Positions 29,176-37,609 of a stretch of DNA of 64,000 bases are shown here, in pieces. Made by a program: the position numbers and the translations under genes. Each line of letters starts with the position of its first letter. Positions within the stretch are counted from its first letter, which is position 1. The notes beneath the pieces were generated by a model, which saw nothing but the letters and a program-made list of their open reading frames with translations, did not search any database and was not told the origin of the DNA. This DNA is from Kutzneria sp. CA-103260 (GTDB taxonomy: Bacteria; Actinomycetota; Actinomycetes; Mycobacteriales; Pseudonocardiaceae): contig NZ_CP073318.1 in the NCBI RefSeq assembly GCF_018263855.1, forward strand, positions 3,472,001-3,536,000. The letters run 5' to 3'.

Positions 29176-30537
29176 CTAGGATGCCTTGCCCGCGGGCGGC
29201 ACCGCCATCAGCCGGCCGTAGCCGCGGATCTTGTTGTCGATGACCTCCAGACATGCGTCGATATCGGCGCGCTGCGTGTGCAGGCTGGCCCGGTGCTCCT
29301 GCAGGATCTGCCGGCGCTGTTCCGCGGTGTGGTCGCCCGCGCGGGCGAGGTCCATGTACTCCCGCAACTTGCGGATGGACATGCCGGTGGCCCGCAGCCG
29401 GGTCACGAACACCACGCAGGCCATCGCGTGCTCGTCGTAGATCCGGTGCCCGGCCGCGTCCCGCTCGACCGGATCCAGCAACCCGACACTCTCGTAATAG
29501 CGCAAGGTGTTCTTGGTGACGCCGAACCGCTCGGCCACCTCGCCCACTGCCAGCCGTTCCACCCCTCCGAGGGTAGGGGTTCGTGTGCACACGAAGTCAA
29601 CCTGTTCAACCAAGGCCCGCCCGACAGGCGGACACCGACGCCATCGGCAGGCCGCCGAGCCGGTCGGTTCGAGGCGAATCCAGGACCGGACCGCGTCACC
29701 ACCCGCCGGGACAGGGTCGACGCCCTGATCAGCACCCAAGCCAGCGCCCCCGGCAGCGGCGCCGGTCGACGCCGCCGGCACGTGGAGTTGCGGATCGTGC
29801 CGCAGGATCATCTCGTGCAGTTGCTGAAGCGCGGGTGACGGATCGATGCCTTGGCGGTCGGCCATTTCGTCCCGGATCGCTCGGTAGTCGCCGAGCGCGT
29901 CGACCTGCCGTCCAGCGCGGTAGTGCGCCATCATCAGCTGTCCGCACAGGCGTTCGCGCAGCGGCTCCGCCAGCACCATCGCCTCCAGCTCCGCGACAAT
30001 CTCCAGGTGCCGGCCGCAGGCCAGTTCGGCATCGAAACGGTCCTCGACGGCAGCCAGCCGTTCATTGTCAAGAGATGCGATCTCCGGCACCGAGACGCCG
30101 CGTTCGACCAGGTCGGCGAGCATCGGTCCGCGCCACAGCAGCAGCGCCCGGCGCAACGTGCGCGCCGCCAGTTCCCACTTCCCCGCCGCCAGCGCCAGCC
30201 GTCCCTCGGCCAACAGGCGCTGGAACCGGAGCAAGTCGACCTGCTCCGGATCGACCCGCAGTAGATAGCCGGGAGCCTGGGTGACCAACGAGGTCTCGTC
30301 GTCGCGCTGGACGCAGGCGAACCCGCGCCGGATGGCCGAGATCGCATTCTGCAACATCTTCTTGCCGGTCGATGGCACCCCTCGCGGCCACAACGACTCC
30401 AACAGCAGGCTCGCCGGCACCACCGTATTCGCGTGCAACACCAGGATGGCCAAGGTCGCGCGTGGAACGAACCCGCCCAGCTGAATCGGCACGACACCTT
30501 CGGTCACCATCATCGGTCCAAGAATGTGGAATTCCAC
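29176..30537 (-). CDS. SARP (BTAD) regulator fused in frame to a MerR regulator
   Basis: A single 453-codon frame. Residues 1-270 are a SARP: a winged-helix DNA-binding domain (VEFHILGPMMV, LLLESLWPRG, MLQNAISAIRRGF) and a bacterial transcriptional activation domain (LLLWRGPMLADL, RERLCGQLMMAHYRAGRQVDAL). A low-quality linker (about 271-325) follows, then a MerR domain from residue 326 (LAVGEVAERFGVTKNTLRYY, MSIRKLREYMDL). SARPs activate cluster genes; MerR proteins twist long-spacer promoters. The GTG at 30537 has GGGGGG upstream. A promoter lies inside the frame just before the MerR part (29570-29600), so MerR may also be made alone from GTG 29562. Confidence 0.8.
   Translation of the reverse strand: MEFHILGPMMVTEGVVPIQLGGFVPRATLAILVLHANTVVPASLLLESLWPRGVPSTGKKMLQNAISAIRRGFACVQRDDETSLVTQAPGYLLRVDPEQVDLLRFQRLLAEGRLALAAGKWELAARTLRRALLLWRGPMLADLVERGVSVPEIASLDNERLAAVEDRFDAELACGRHLEIVAELEAMVLAEPLRERLCGQLMMAHYRAGRQVDALGDYRAIRDEMADRQGIDPSPALQQLHEMILRHDPQLHVPAASTGAAAGGAGLGADQGVDPVPAGGDAVRSWIRLEPTGSAACRWRRCPPVGRALVEQVDFVCTRTPTLGGVERLAVGEVAERFGVTKNTLRYYESVGLLDPVERDAAGHRIYDEHAMACVVFVTRLRATGMSIRKLREYMDLARAGDHTAEQRRQILQEHRASLHTQRADIDACLEVIDNKIRGYGRLMAVPPAGKAS
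29570..29600 (-). promoter_or_regulatory. MerR-type promoter inside the SARP-MerR gene
   Basis: On the minus strand, TTGACT (29600-29595) and TACCCT (29575-29570) are separated by exactly 19 bases, the long spacer characteristic of MerR-controlled promoters, and the spacer holds the palindrome TCGTGTGCACACGA. Transcription would start at or next to the GTG at 29562, giving an almost leaderless MerR message. The same element occurs at 30835-30865. Confidence 0.75.
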
Positions 30538-30834
30538 GGTCGCCCCCCGGCCATCGACTCCCCAACACGGCCGATCAACACAACACCGACCGTGTTCAAT
30601 TATTGTGAAACACAGGCATTTCAACGCACTTGACCCCAGGAAAACCTGGCATCAACAGTGCGTTGATCGGAACCACATCAGCCAATATAAGCAATCGGCG
30701 GCAAGTTACATTTCCCCCATTTCCCCCACGATGCAGGCAGCGCAAACGCGCGCTTTGGGCGCGATGACGAGTCCACCCAACCGCACGCCACTGCCCCGGA
30801 ACCTCGCGCCAACGGCGCAAGATCCACGAATCGA

Positions 30835-30865
30835 AGTGTACAACTTCGCGTGCACACGAAGTCAA
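30835..30865 (-). promoter_or_regulatory. MerR-type promoter upstream of the SARP-MerR gene
   Basis: Minus-strand TTGACT (30865-30860) and TACACT (30840-30835) again have a 19-base spacer, containing CTTCGTGTGCACGCGAAG, nearly identical to the internal promoter. It points to the SARP start at 30537, about 300 bases away. No gene is convincing in that leader. It would place the SARP under direct control of its own MerR domain. Confidence 0.75.
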
Positions 30866-31093
30866 CGCGCGACAGCCGCGCGTTCCAGCGTACGGCGTCA
30901 TGCACGGAAGAGGTCAACGGACATCACACCGCTCGTCCAGCCGCTTCACCCGAGCGGGCGACAGCTATGGCACCGCCGTGAACCGTGCGCCACGGCTCGC
31001 GCATCAGAGCACGTCTCGACACACCGGGAAGCATTCGAAGCGCCAATGCAACACCCAATTGCCGACCAGTGGGCAATCAATGGGCAGCGACTG

Positions 31094-31140
31094 GCGCAAC
31101 ACGCTTGTCCATAACGTGACCAGTCCCTAGTGTGTTGCGC
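31094..31140 (+). promoter_or_regulatory. Promoter within an inverted repeat, upstream of the LAL regulator
   Basis: TTGTCC (31105-31110) and TAGTGT (31128-31133) are 17 bases apart. They are bracketed by a perfect 9-base inverted repeat, GCGCAACAC (31094-31102) and GTGTTGCGC (31132-31140), whose right arm overlaps the -10. The layout suggests a repressor or activator operator for the gene starting at 31211. The rest of 30538-31210 shows no gene. Confidence 0.5.
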
Positions 31141-31210
31141 ACAAGACTTGCAATCCAGGGGGATCACCAGACTGGAACCGACGCGAACCAATGATCACGA
31201 GGGGGATGTC

Positions 31211-33991
31211 GTGCCAGATCTCGTCGAGCGTGACGCTCAGCTGACGGTCTTACACGATTTACTGCACAACTGTGCCGAGGGTCGCGGACGAACGATTCTC
31301 ATCGACGGACCGGTAGGCTGTGGTAAAACGGAGTTGTTGTACACCTTTGCCAACGGAGCCGAACGCACCGGCATCCAGTTTCTCTGCGCCACCTGTTCGC
31401 ACACAGAAGAAGCACTCCCGCTCGGTGTGCTCGGCCAGTTGTTCCGTTCGCGGGCGACACCGGACCAGCGCGACCGGGTCGCCGAGCTCGCCGGACGCGC
31501 CCAGGCAGCGACGTCGCAGGCCGACCAGTCGCCGGGCCACGGACTGCCCGCCGCCCAGGCACAGGAGCTGTACCAACTGTGCCTCTCCCTGTTGGACCTG
31601 GCCAACGACCGGCCGACCATCATCGGCGTCGATGATGTGCAGTACGCCGACCCGCTGTCCCTGCACTGCCTGCTCTACCTGGCCAGGCGGCTGCGGTCCG
31701 CACCGATCCTGTTGCTGCTCACCGAGGTGACGCCGCGCCCACCCGGCTATTCCCCGCTGCATACCGACCTGCCGCCGGCCGGCGAGTGCCACCACCTCCA
31801 ACTCGCGCCGCTGTCCCAGGCGGCGGTCGCCGCGTTTCTCCAGGATCGCGGCGGCCCGGCGGCCGCAGACCGGCTCGCCTCCACCTGGCACGCGGTCTCC
31901 GGCGGCAATCCCCGGCTGTTGCACGCGCTGGTGGAGGACGACCGGCACAGCGGCACGGAATTCCAGCGCACCGTCATCGGCGAGGCGTACGGCCGGGCGG
32001 TGCTCAACTGCGTGCACCGCAGCAATCCCGCCGTGCTGTCGATCGCCCGTGAGCTCGCAGTGTTCGACGGTTCGGCGCCGCCGACGCTGCTGGGCCGGTT
32101 GACCGAGGTGAACCAGGAGTCCCGGACCCGGGCACTGCGGGCCCTGGGCATGGCGGGGCTCCAGCAAGACGGCCGGTTCCGGCATCCGGCCGCCCGCACC
32201 GCGGTGCTCGACGAACTGCCCTGGACCGACCAGATGACGCTCCGCAGCCGGGCCGCTCAACTGCTGCACGACGGCGGCGCCCCGGTCGACGCGGTGGCCG
32301 GTCAACTGCTCGCCGGAGGCCAACCAGAGGCCCCATGGGCGACGATCGTCCTGGCCGACGCAGCCGAGCAGGCCGTACGCGTGAACCGGGTCGATCTGGC
32401 GGTCGGCTACCTGGAACGGGCCACCCAGTTCACCGCCGACAGCCGCACGCGCAACGCGTTCCGCGCGCGGCAGAGCCGGCTGGAGTGGCGGCTCAATCCG
32501 GCCACCGCCGCTCGGCACCTGGTCGCACTGGCCGAGGCCGGCCCAGCCGGTGAACTCGCCGTGGAGGACGGCTTCCCGCTGGTCCGGCAGCTGGTCTGGC
32601 ACGGCCTGTTCGACGCGGCGGCCGGAGTGCTGGACTGGGTGCGCGACGCCGCCGCCGGTGACCCGGAGCGGCACGGACCGGCGCTGCGCGACATCGAATT
32701 GTGGCTGGCCTGCACCTACCCGCCGCTGTTCGCCGGCCGGGCGGCGGCGGCCGCGTCTGGTCACCCGAGCCGGGCGCTGCGCACCGACCCCCGGCTGCTG
32801 TCCGCTGCCACCATCACCGACGTGCTGTGCCGGGGCCGCAGCGACGCGGCGATCGTCGCGGCCGAGCAGATCCTGCGAACCACCCGCCTGAGCAACGACG
32901 AGTACTGCGGGGACGAGGCACCGCCGCTGGCGCTGCTCGCCCTGGTGTACGCGGACCGGATTGAGGCGGCGCAATCCTGGTGCGATCGGCTGCTCGGCGA
33001 GGCCGATGAGCTGGGGCTGCCCACCTGGCGGGGGCTGTTCGGCGCGCTGCGCGCGGAGATCGCCGTCCGCCAGGGTGACTTTGCCGGCGCCGTGGACAGC
33101 GCCCGGCGCGCGGTGGACCTAATGCCGGGACGGGGTTGGGGCATCGCGATCGGTCTGCCGCTCGGTTCGCTGATCCTCGCCGCCACCCGCGGGGGCCGCT
33201 ATCGAGAAGCCGGCCGGTACCTCGACGAGCCCGTGCCGGAGGGGATGTTCGCCAGCCGGTTCGGCTTGCACTACCTGCGGGCGCGTGGCCACTTCCACCT
33301 GGCGACCGACAATCCGGCCGCCGCGCTCGCCGACTTCCTCGGCTGTGGGGACCTGATGCGCGACTGGCGTATCGACATGTCCGGTCTGGTGCCCTGGCGG
33401 CTGGACGCCGCCGAGGCCTTGCTGGCCCAGCACAAGCGAGACGAGGCCCGCCGGCTGATCGACGGCCAACTGGCCGGCCTCGGCGAGGACCAGCCCCGGG
33501 TGCGCGGCGCGGCCCTGCGCCTGTTGGCCGCGGTCACGCCGAAGCCGAAGAATCGGATCGACCTGCTCGTCGAGTCGGTGGACATCCTGGAGAACAACGG
33601 CGACCGGTTCGAACTAGCCCGCAGCCTCGGCGGTCTCGGCCGCACGTACGAGGCGGCCGGTGAGCAGAAGCGCGCAAGGATGGTAGTCCGCAGGGCCTGG
33701 CACGTCGCACGCAAGTGCGGCGCCATGCCGTTGGCGGCCGACCTGCTGCCGACGCGCGGCCTCCGGCAGGAGATTCCCCGACAGGGCAAGGGAACCGTGC
33801 TCACCGAGGCGGAGCACCGGGTCGCCGCGCTCGCGGCAGTGGGCTACACGAATCGCCAGATCGCCAGCAAGCTCTACATCACCGACAGCACGGTCGAGCA
33901 GCACCTGACCAAGGTGTACCGGAAGCTCAACGTGAAGTACCGGCGGGAACTGCCTGGTGTGCTGCACACCGACGTCGCCGGCAGCGCCTGA
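31211..33991 (+). CDS. LAL-type (LuxR family) ATP-binding regulator
   Basis: A 926-residue large LuxR regulator of the MalT/LAL type. The Walker A motif is GPVGCGKTELL near residue 30, and Walker B is in IIGVDDVQ near 140. A long helical, TPR-like middle follows, and a C-terminal LuxR helix-turn-helix (LTEAEHRVAALAAVGYTNRQ, ASKLYITDSTVEQHLTKVYR). Such proteins are pathway-specific activators in many polyketide clusters. The GTG at 31211 follows GAGGGGG; the open frame extends to 31130 without a better start. It converges with the halogenase gene. Confidence 0.92.
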   Translation: MPDLVERDAQLTVLHDLLHNCAEGRGRTILIDGPVGCGKTELLYTFANGAERTGIQFLCATCSHTEEALPLGVLGQLFRSRATPDQRDRVAELAGRAQAATSQADQSPGHGLPAAQAQELYQLCLSLLDLANDRPTIIGVDDVQYADPLSLHCLLYLARRLRSAPILLLLTEVTPRPPGYSPLHTDLPPAGECHHLQLAPLSQAAVAAFLQDRGGPAAADRLASTWHAVSGGNPRLLHALVEDDRHSGTEFQRTVIGEAYGRAVLNCVHRSNPAVLSIARELAVFDGSAPPTLLGRLTEVNQESRTRALRALGMAGLQQDGRFRHPAARTAVLDELPWTDQMTLRSRAAQLLHDGGAPVDAVAGQLLAGGQPEAPWATIVLADAAEQAVRVNRVDLAVGYLERATQFTADSRTRNAFRARQSRLEWRLNPATAARHLVALAEAGPAGELAVEDGFPLVRQLVWHGLFDAAAGVLDWVRDAAAGDPERHGPALRDIELWLACTYPPLFAGRAAAAASGHPSRALRTDPRLLSAATITDVLCRGRSDAAIVAAEQILRTTRLSNDEYCGDEAPPLALLALVYADRIEAAQSWCDRLLGEADELGLPTWRGLFGALRAEIAVRQGDFAGAVDSARRAVDLMPGRGWGIAIGLPLGSLILAATRGGRYREAGRYLDEPVPEGMFASRFGLHYLRARGHFHLATDNPAAALADFLGCGDLMRDWRIDMSGLVPWRLDAAEALLAQHKRDEARRLIDGQLAGLGEDQPRVRGAALRLLAAVTPKPKNRIDLLVESVDILENNGDRFELARSLGGLGRTYEAAGEQKRARMVVRRAWHVARKCGAMPLAADLLPTRGLRQEIPRQGKGTVLTEAEHRVAALAAVGYTNRQIASKLYITDSTVEQHLTKVYRKLNVKYRRELPGVLHTDVAGSA

Positions 33992-34014
33992 CCGTTCTCC
34001 TCGTCCACCGGCCA

Positions 34015-34050
34015 GGTCCCGAACCCAGCGGATCCGCCAGGCTCGGGACC
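34015..34050. terminator. Bidirectional hairpin between convergent genes
   Basis: GGTCCCGAACC (34015-34025) pairs with GGCTCGGGACC (34040-34050) with a single mismatch and a 14-base loop. It sits in the 70-base gap between the ends of the plus-strand LAL gene and the minus-strand halogenase gene, where a two-way terminator is expected. Confidence 0.6.
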
Positions 34051-34061
34051 GCGGCCGAGCG

Positions 34062-35495
34062 CTACGCCCGGACCTCCCAGTGCAGCGCGTCCGCGGAGGG
34101 CTCCAGCCGGTAGGCATCGGAACCGGGCGGGGCTCCGATGCCTCCCGGCACCCAGCGCGTGGTGCCCCAGCCCTCGGCCTCCTGCGGATCGAACCGCAAC
34201 GCCTGTTCGGCGTCCCAGTCCGGGGCCGTCGCCGTCGAAGGCGCTACGCCGTTGGTCACACCGGACAGCACCCGCTCGCCGGCGACGCCGCCGACCAGCC
34301 GCACGAACGCCTCCAACTCCGAGGATTCGTAGTTGGTCACCTTCTTCGCCTTCCAGAAGTAGGACGACTCGTCCACGTGCGTGTCGTAGAACGACACCAG
34401 GAACTCGTGGAACGAGCCGTACTCCCAGCGGTAGCGTGACTCGAACTCGGCGAAGGCGGCCTCCTCGTCGATCTTCCCGGCCAGCACGGTGTTGATGGAC
34501 CGCGCCGCCAGCAACGCGCTGTAGGTCGCCAGGTGTACGCCGGTGGACAGCACCGGATCGATGAAGCACGCGGCATCACCGACGAGCACCATGCCCGGCC
34601 GCCAGAACTTCGTGGCGCAGTACGAGTAGTCCTTGCGCACCCGCACATCGCCGTAGGTGCCCTCGGTCACCCGGGTCGCGTTCTCCAGGTACTCGCTGAT
34701 CAGCGGCGACTCCGCGATCAGGTCCTGCAGCGCCTTGGCCCGGTCGCCCTGCACCCGGTCGGCGAAGTCGTGCCGGACCACGGCACCGACGCTGGTCAGC
34801 GTGTCGGACAACGGGATGTACCAGAACCAGCCGCTCTTGAACGCGGCGGTCAGCACGTTCCCCGAGTTCGGCGGCGGCAGCCGCTTGCCGTTCTCGAAGT
34901 ACCCGAAGATGGCCACGTTCTTGAAGAACTCCGAGTACTGCCGGGATTCCGCGACGGTCCGGTAGGTCGAACTGCGGTTTCCGGACGCGTCCACCACGAA
35001 GGTGGCCATTGCCTGCCGCCGCTGGCCGTCGGCGTCCACGTAGCGGACCCCGCGGACCCGCTCGGCGTCCGCGATGACCTCGTTGACCGTGCACTGCTCG
35101 CGCACCTCGACGCCGACCCGCCGGGCGTTGTTCAACAGGATGTTGTCGAACTTCATCCGTTCGACCTGGTAGGAGACGGTTTCCTCGTCGGCGTTGGGCA
35201 GCGCGTCGGTGAAGTTGAACGCCCACAACTCGGGATTGGCGCCCCACAGCAGCGTGCCGCCGCGCTTCTGCACGAAGCCCGCCCTGGCCAGTTCGTCGGT
35301 GACGCCGAGCAGACCGCACACGCCGAGCACGGTCGCCGGCAGCAGGGACTCGCCGATCTGGTAGCGCGGGAACTTCTCCTTCTCCAGCAACAGCACCCGG
35401 CGTCCCTGCATCGCGACGAAGGAGGCCACGGTCGATCCGCCGGGCCCGCCGCCGATCACCACGACGTCGAATTGTTCGCTGTCAATCTCTGCCAT
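34062..35495 (-). CDS. FAD-dependent halogenase
   Basis: A 477-residue flavin-dependent halogenase. The FAD motif GGGPGG is at 15-20, the halogenase hallmark WxWxIP is WFWYIP at 223-228, and the FxxPxxSxG signature is FIDPVLSTG at 311-319. Overall pattern (WGANPELWAF, KRGGTLLWG) matches enzymes that chlorinate phenolic or pyrrolic groups, often on a carrier protein, rather than free tryptophan. The ATG at 35495 follows GGGGAGC. The electron-rich dihydroxyphenyl unit of this cluster is the likely target. Chloride or bromide cannot be told apart, nor whether the substrate is ACP-bound or free. Confidence 0.92.
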   Translation of the reverse strand: MAEIDSEQFDVVVIGGGPGGSTVASFVAMQGRRVLLLEKEKFPRYQIGESLLPATVLGVCGLLGVTDELARAGFVQKRGGTLLWGANPELWAFNFTDALPNADEETVSYQVERMKFDNILLNNARRVGVEVREQCTVNEVIADAERVRGVRYVDADGQRRQAMATFVVDASGNRSSTYRTVAESRQYSEFFKNVAIFGYFENGKRLPPPNSGNVLTAAFKSGWFWYIPLSDTLTSVGAVVRHDFADRVQGDRAKALQDLIAESPLISEYLENATRVTEGTYGDVRVRKDYSYCATKFWRPGMVLVGDAACFIDPVLSTGVHLATYSALLAARSINTVLAGKIDEEAAFAEFESRYRWEYGSFHEFLVSFYDTHVDESSYFWKAKKVTNYESSELEAFVRLVGGVAGERVLSGVTNGVAPSTATAPDWDAEQALRFDPQEAEGWGTTRWVPGGIGAPPGSDAYRLEPSADALHWEVRA

Positions 35496-35537
35496 CAGAG
35501 CTCCCCTGTTACGGAATTGCGGACGTCATCACGTGAG

Positions 35538-36887
35538 TTACTTCTCGGACGGCAGCCGGCCGTGGGTCTCGACGCCGAGGATCGCGACCACCAGGCTCGC
35601 GCCGGCATAGCACGCGGCGAACACGACGAAGATCGCGTACCGGTCACTGGCAGCCACCAGCGCGCCGACCAGCGTCGGCGCGATCAGACCGGCGATCCGG
35701 CCGACCGCAATCGCCCAGCCGACACCGCTGCCGCGCACGGAGGTTGGATACAGCTCGGGCGTGTAGGGCACCACGCCGCTCATGCCGCCGTCCTCGCAGA
35801 ACGACACGAGATAGCCGACCAGGAACAGCCAGGGCAGCGCCTCCGACCGACCCAGCAACAGCATCAGGGCGGCGGCGGCCAGGCCGGCGATCACGATGAC
35901 CGGCTTGCGGCCGAGCCGGTCGACCACGAGCAACAGCGCGCCCCGACCGCAGATCGCGCACAGCTGGAAGCCGAGGGTGTACCAGAACACCTCGCTCAGC
36001 GAGAGCCCCGACAGCATCAGCAGCGTCGGCAGCCAGAGCACCATGCCGAAGTAGCCGAAGTTCCAGCCGAACGTCATCAGCCAGGCCACCACCGTGGACC
36101 GCCGGTGCGACCGGGTGAACAGCGTGGCCAGCCGCACCCGCTGCCGCGCCGGCCGGACCGCGGTGGCCGGGGCGTCGAACGACAGGACCGCGTCCGCGTC
36201 GGCCAGTGCGATCCACCGGACCGACCGCTCGGCATCCGCGATCCGTCCTCTGGCCAACAGGAACCGTGGTGTCTCGGGCACCAGCCCGCGCACCGCGAAA
36301 ACCAGCAACACGGGCACGGCGCCGATGGCGAACACCGGCTGCCAGCCGAGGTGCGGGAGGACCACCGACACCAGCCCGGTCGCGGCGAGGCCGCCGACCG
36401 GGAACGACACCGCCCAGAGCGCCACCATGCGGCCCCGGGTGCGGGCCGGCATGTACTCCGACATGAGCGTGGTCGTGATCGGGATGAGACCCCCGAGACC
36501 GAGGCCGGCGCAGAACCGCAGACCGATCAGCTCGCCGGGACTGCGAGCCAGCGCACACAGCGCGCTGCTCACCGCGAAGACCGCGACGGCGAACTGGAAA
36601 CCGGTGCGCCGGCCCAACCGGTCGGCCAGCGTGCCCAGCCCCGCCGCACCGACGAAGGTGCCGAGCATGGCGGCCGAGGTGACCAGCCCGAGCAACTGCG
36701 GGGACATGTCCCACCGCCGCATCAGCGTCGGCGCGACCAGCGACATGATCTGCAGGTCCATCGAGTCGAAGAAGAACCCGGCCGCGCAGACGCCGAAGAC
36801 GCGCCAGTGCCGGCGGTTCAGCGGCAGCGCGTCCAGCAGCGCGGTCAGGCCGGCGGACCGCTGTTCCAGCGCGGATTCGGGCGGCAT
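35538..36887 (-). CDS. MFS transporter, sugar/aromatic-acid type, 12 TM
   Basis: A 449-residue major facilitator of the sugar-porter or aromatic acid:H+ symporter pattern: first helix FFFDSMDLQIMSLVAP, loop 2-3 GTLADRLGRRTG, VPETPRFLLARGR after helix 6, loop 8-9 VDRLGRKP. The DxxD-like start of helix 1 is typical of transporters for benzoate-type acids. It may export the product or move dihydroxybenzoate. ATG at 36887 with GGGAGGAG. Same strand as halogenase (42-base gap) and methyltransferase (24-base gap). Confidence 0.88.
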   Translation of the reverse strand: MPPESALEQRSAGLTALLDALPLNRRHWRVFGVCAAGFFFDSMDLQIMSLVAPTLMRRWDMSPQLLGLVTSAAMLGTFVGAAGLGTLADRLGRRTGFQFAVAVFAVSSALCALARSPGELIGLRFCAGLGLGGLIPITTTLMSEYMPARTRGRMVALWAVSFPVGGLAATGLVSVVLPHLGWQPVFAIGAVPVLLVFAVRGLVPETPRFLLARGRIADAERSVRWIALADADAVLSFDAPATAVRPARQRVRLATLFTRSHRRSTVVAWLMTFGWNFGYFGMVLWLPTLLMLSGLSLSEVFWYTLGFQLCAICGRGALLLVVDRLGRKPVIVIAGLAAAALMLLLGRSEALPWLFLVGYLVSFCEDGGMSGVVPYTPELYPTSVRGSGVGWAIAVGRIAGLIAPTLVGALVAASDRYAIFVVFAACYAGASLVVAILGVETHGRLPSEK

Positions 36888-36911
36888 GACTTCTCCTCCC
36901 CCAAAAATCGG

Positions 36912-37592
36912 TCACTGCACGGTCGCGGTGAACATCGCCATGCAGCCGCGCACGACCAGCTGGTAGTCCGCGAAGTACTTGCCCAGCACGCTCTCCAGGT
37001 CGTCCCGCCGGTCCTCGGTGTTGTGGAAGATGCCCTTGGCGTTGAGCTGGCGCATCAGGAACCGGCCGGCCGGCGTGACCGGCACCCCCTGGGCCAGCAC
37101 GGTGGAGCCGACCACCTTGCCGCCCGGTTTCACCGCGGCCGCCGCGTTCCCGAGCACCGCCGCCTTGGCCTTGATGTCGCCGGGAATGCAGTGCAGCAAC
37201 AGGTTGATCGCGACCGAGTCGAAGTGCCGCGTCGGCACACCGGCCTCCTCGATCGGGTCGAGCGCGTTCGCGAGGACGCGTCGGGGTCGCAGGTGCGCGA
37301 GCCGCCGGGACGCGAAGTCGAGCGTCTGCGGGTTCAGGTCGACCAGGGTGATCTCCGGCTCCGGTGTCGGGAACAGCGTGTGCGCCGGGCAGTATCCGGA
37401 TCCGACGCCGATCTCCAGGTGGCGCGCGCCGACCGCGGCCTGGTACCGGCGCAGCAGTTCGCCTCGGTCACAACGCCAGAAGAATCTGCAGTTGACGTAC
37501 AGCACCCGGTCATACCGGTTGAGCACGCTTCGTTTGTAGTTCGCCGCGCCGGCGAGCACGTCCTCGTACCTGATCGCGGTGTTCTCGGCCAT
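36912..37592 (-). CDS. SAM-dependent methyltransferase
   Basis: A 226-residue class I methyltransferase: motif I is LEIGVGSGY (59-67), motif II acid in VDLNPQTLDFA, and a post-motif with LLLHCIPGDIKAKA. It begins with a short helical cap (ANYKRSVLNRYDRVLY). The pattern resembles small methyltransferases that act on polyketide phenols or carbons. ATG at 37592 with GAGGGGAC upstream; a longer open frame upstream is antisense-like. It lies 17 bases after the PKS stop, so it is co-transcribed and should O- or C-methylate the PKS product. Confidence 0.88.
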   Translation of the reverse strand: MAENTAIRYEDVLAGAANYKRSVLNRYDRVLYVNCRFFWRCDRGELLRRYQAAVGARHLEIGVGSGYCPAHTLFPTPEPEITLVDLNPQTLDFASRRLAHLRPRRVLANALDPIEEAGVPTRHFDSVAINLLLHCIPGDIKAKAAVLGNAAAAVKPGGKVVGSTVLAQGVPVTPAGRFLMRQLNAKGIFHNTEDRRDDLESVLGKYFADYQLVVRGCMAMFTATVQ

Positions 37593-37609
37593 CAGTCCCC
37601 TCCCGGTGC

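Noticed and set aside
30596..30901. A 101-codon minus-strand frame in the leader of the SARP-MerR gene
   Set aside because: It spans the MerR-type promoter, has no family pattern and no ribosome binding site; likely a chance frame.
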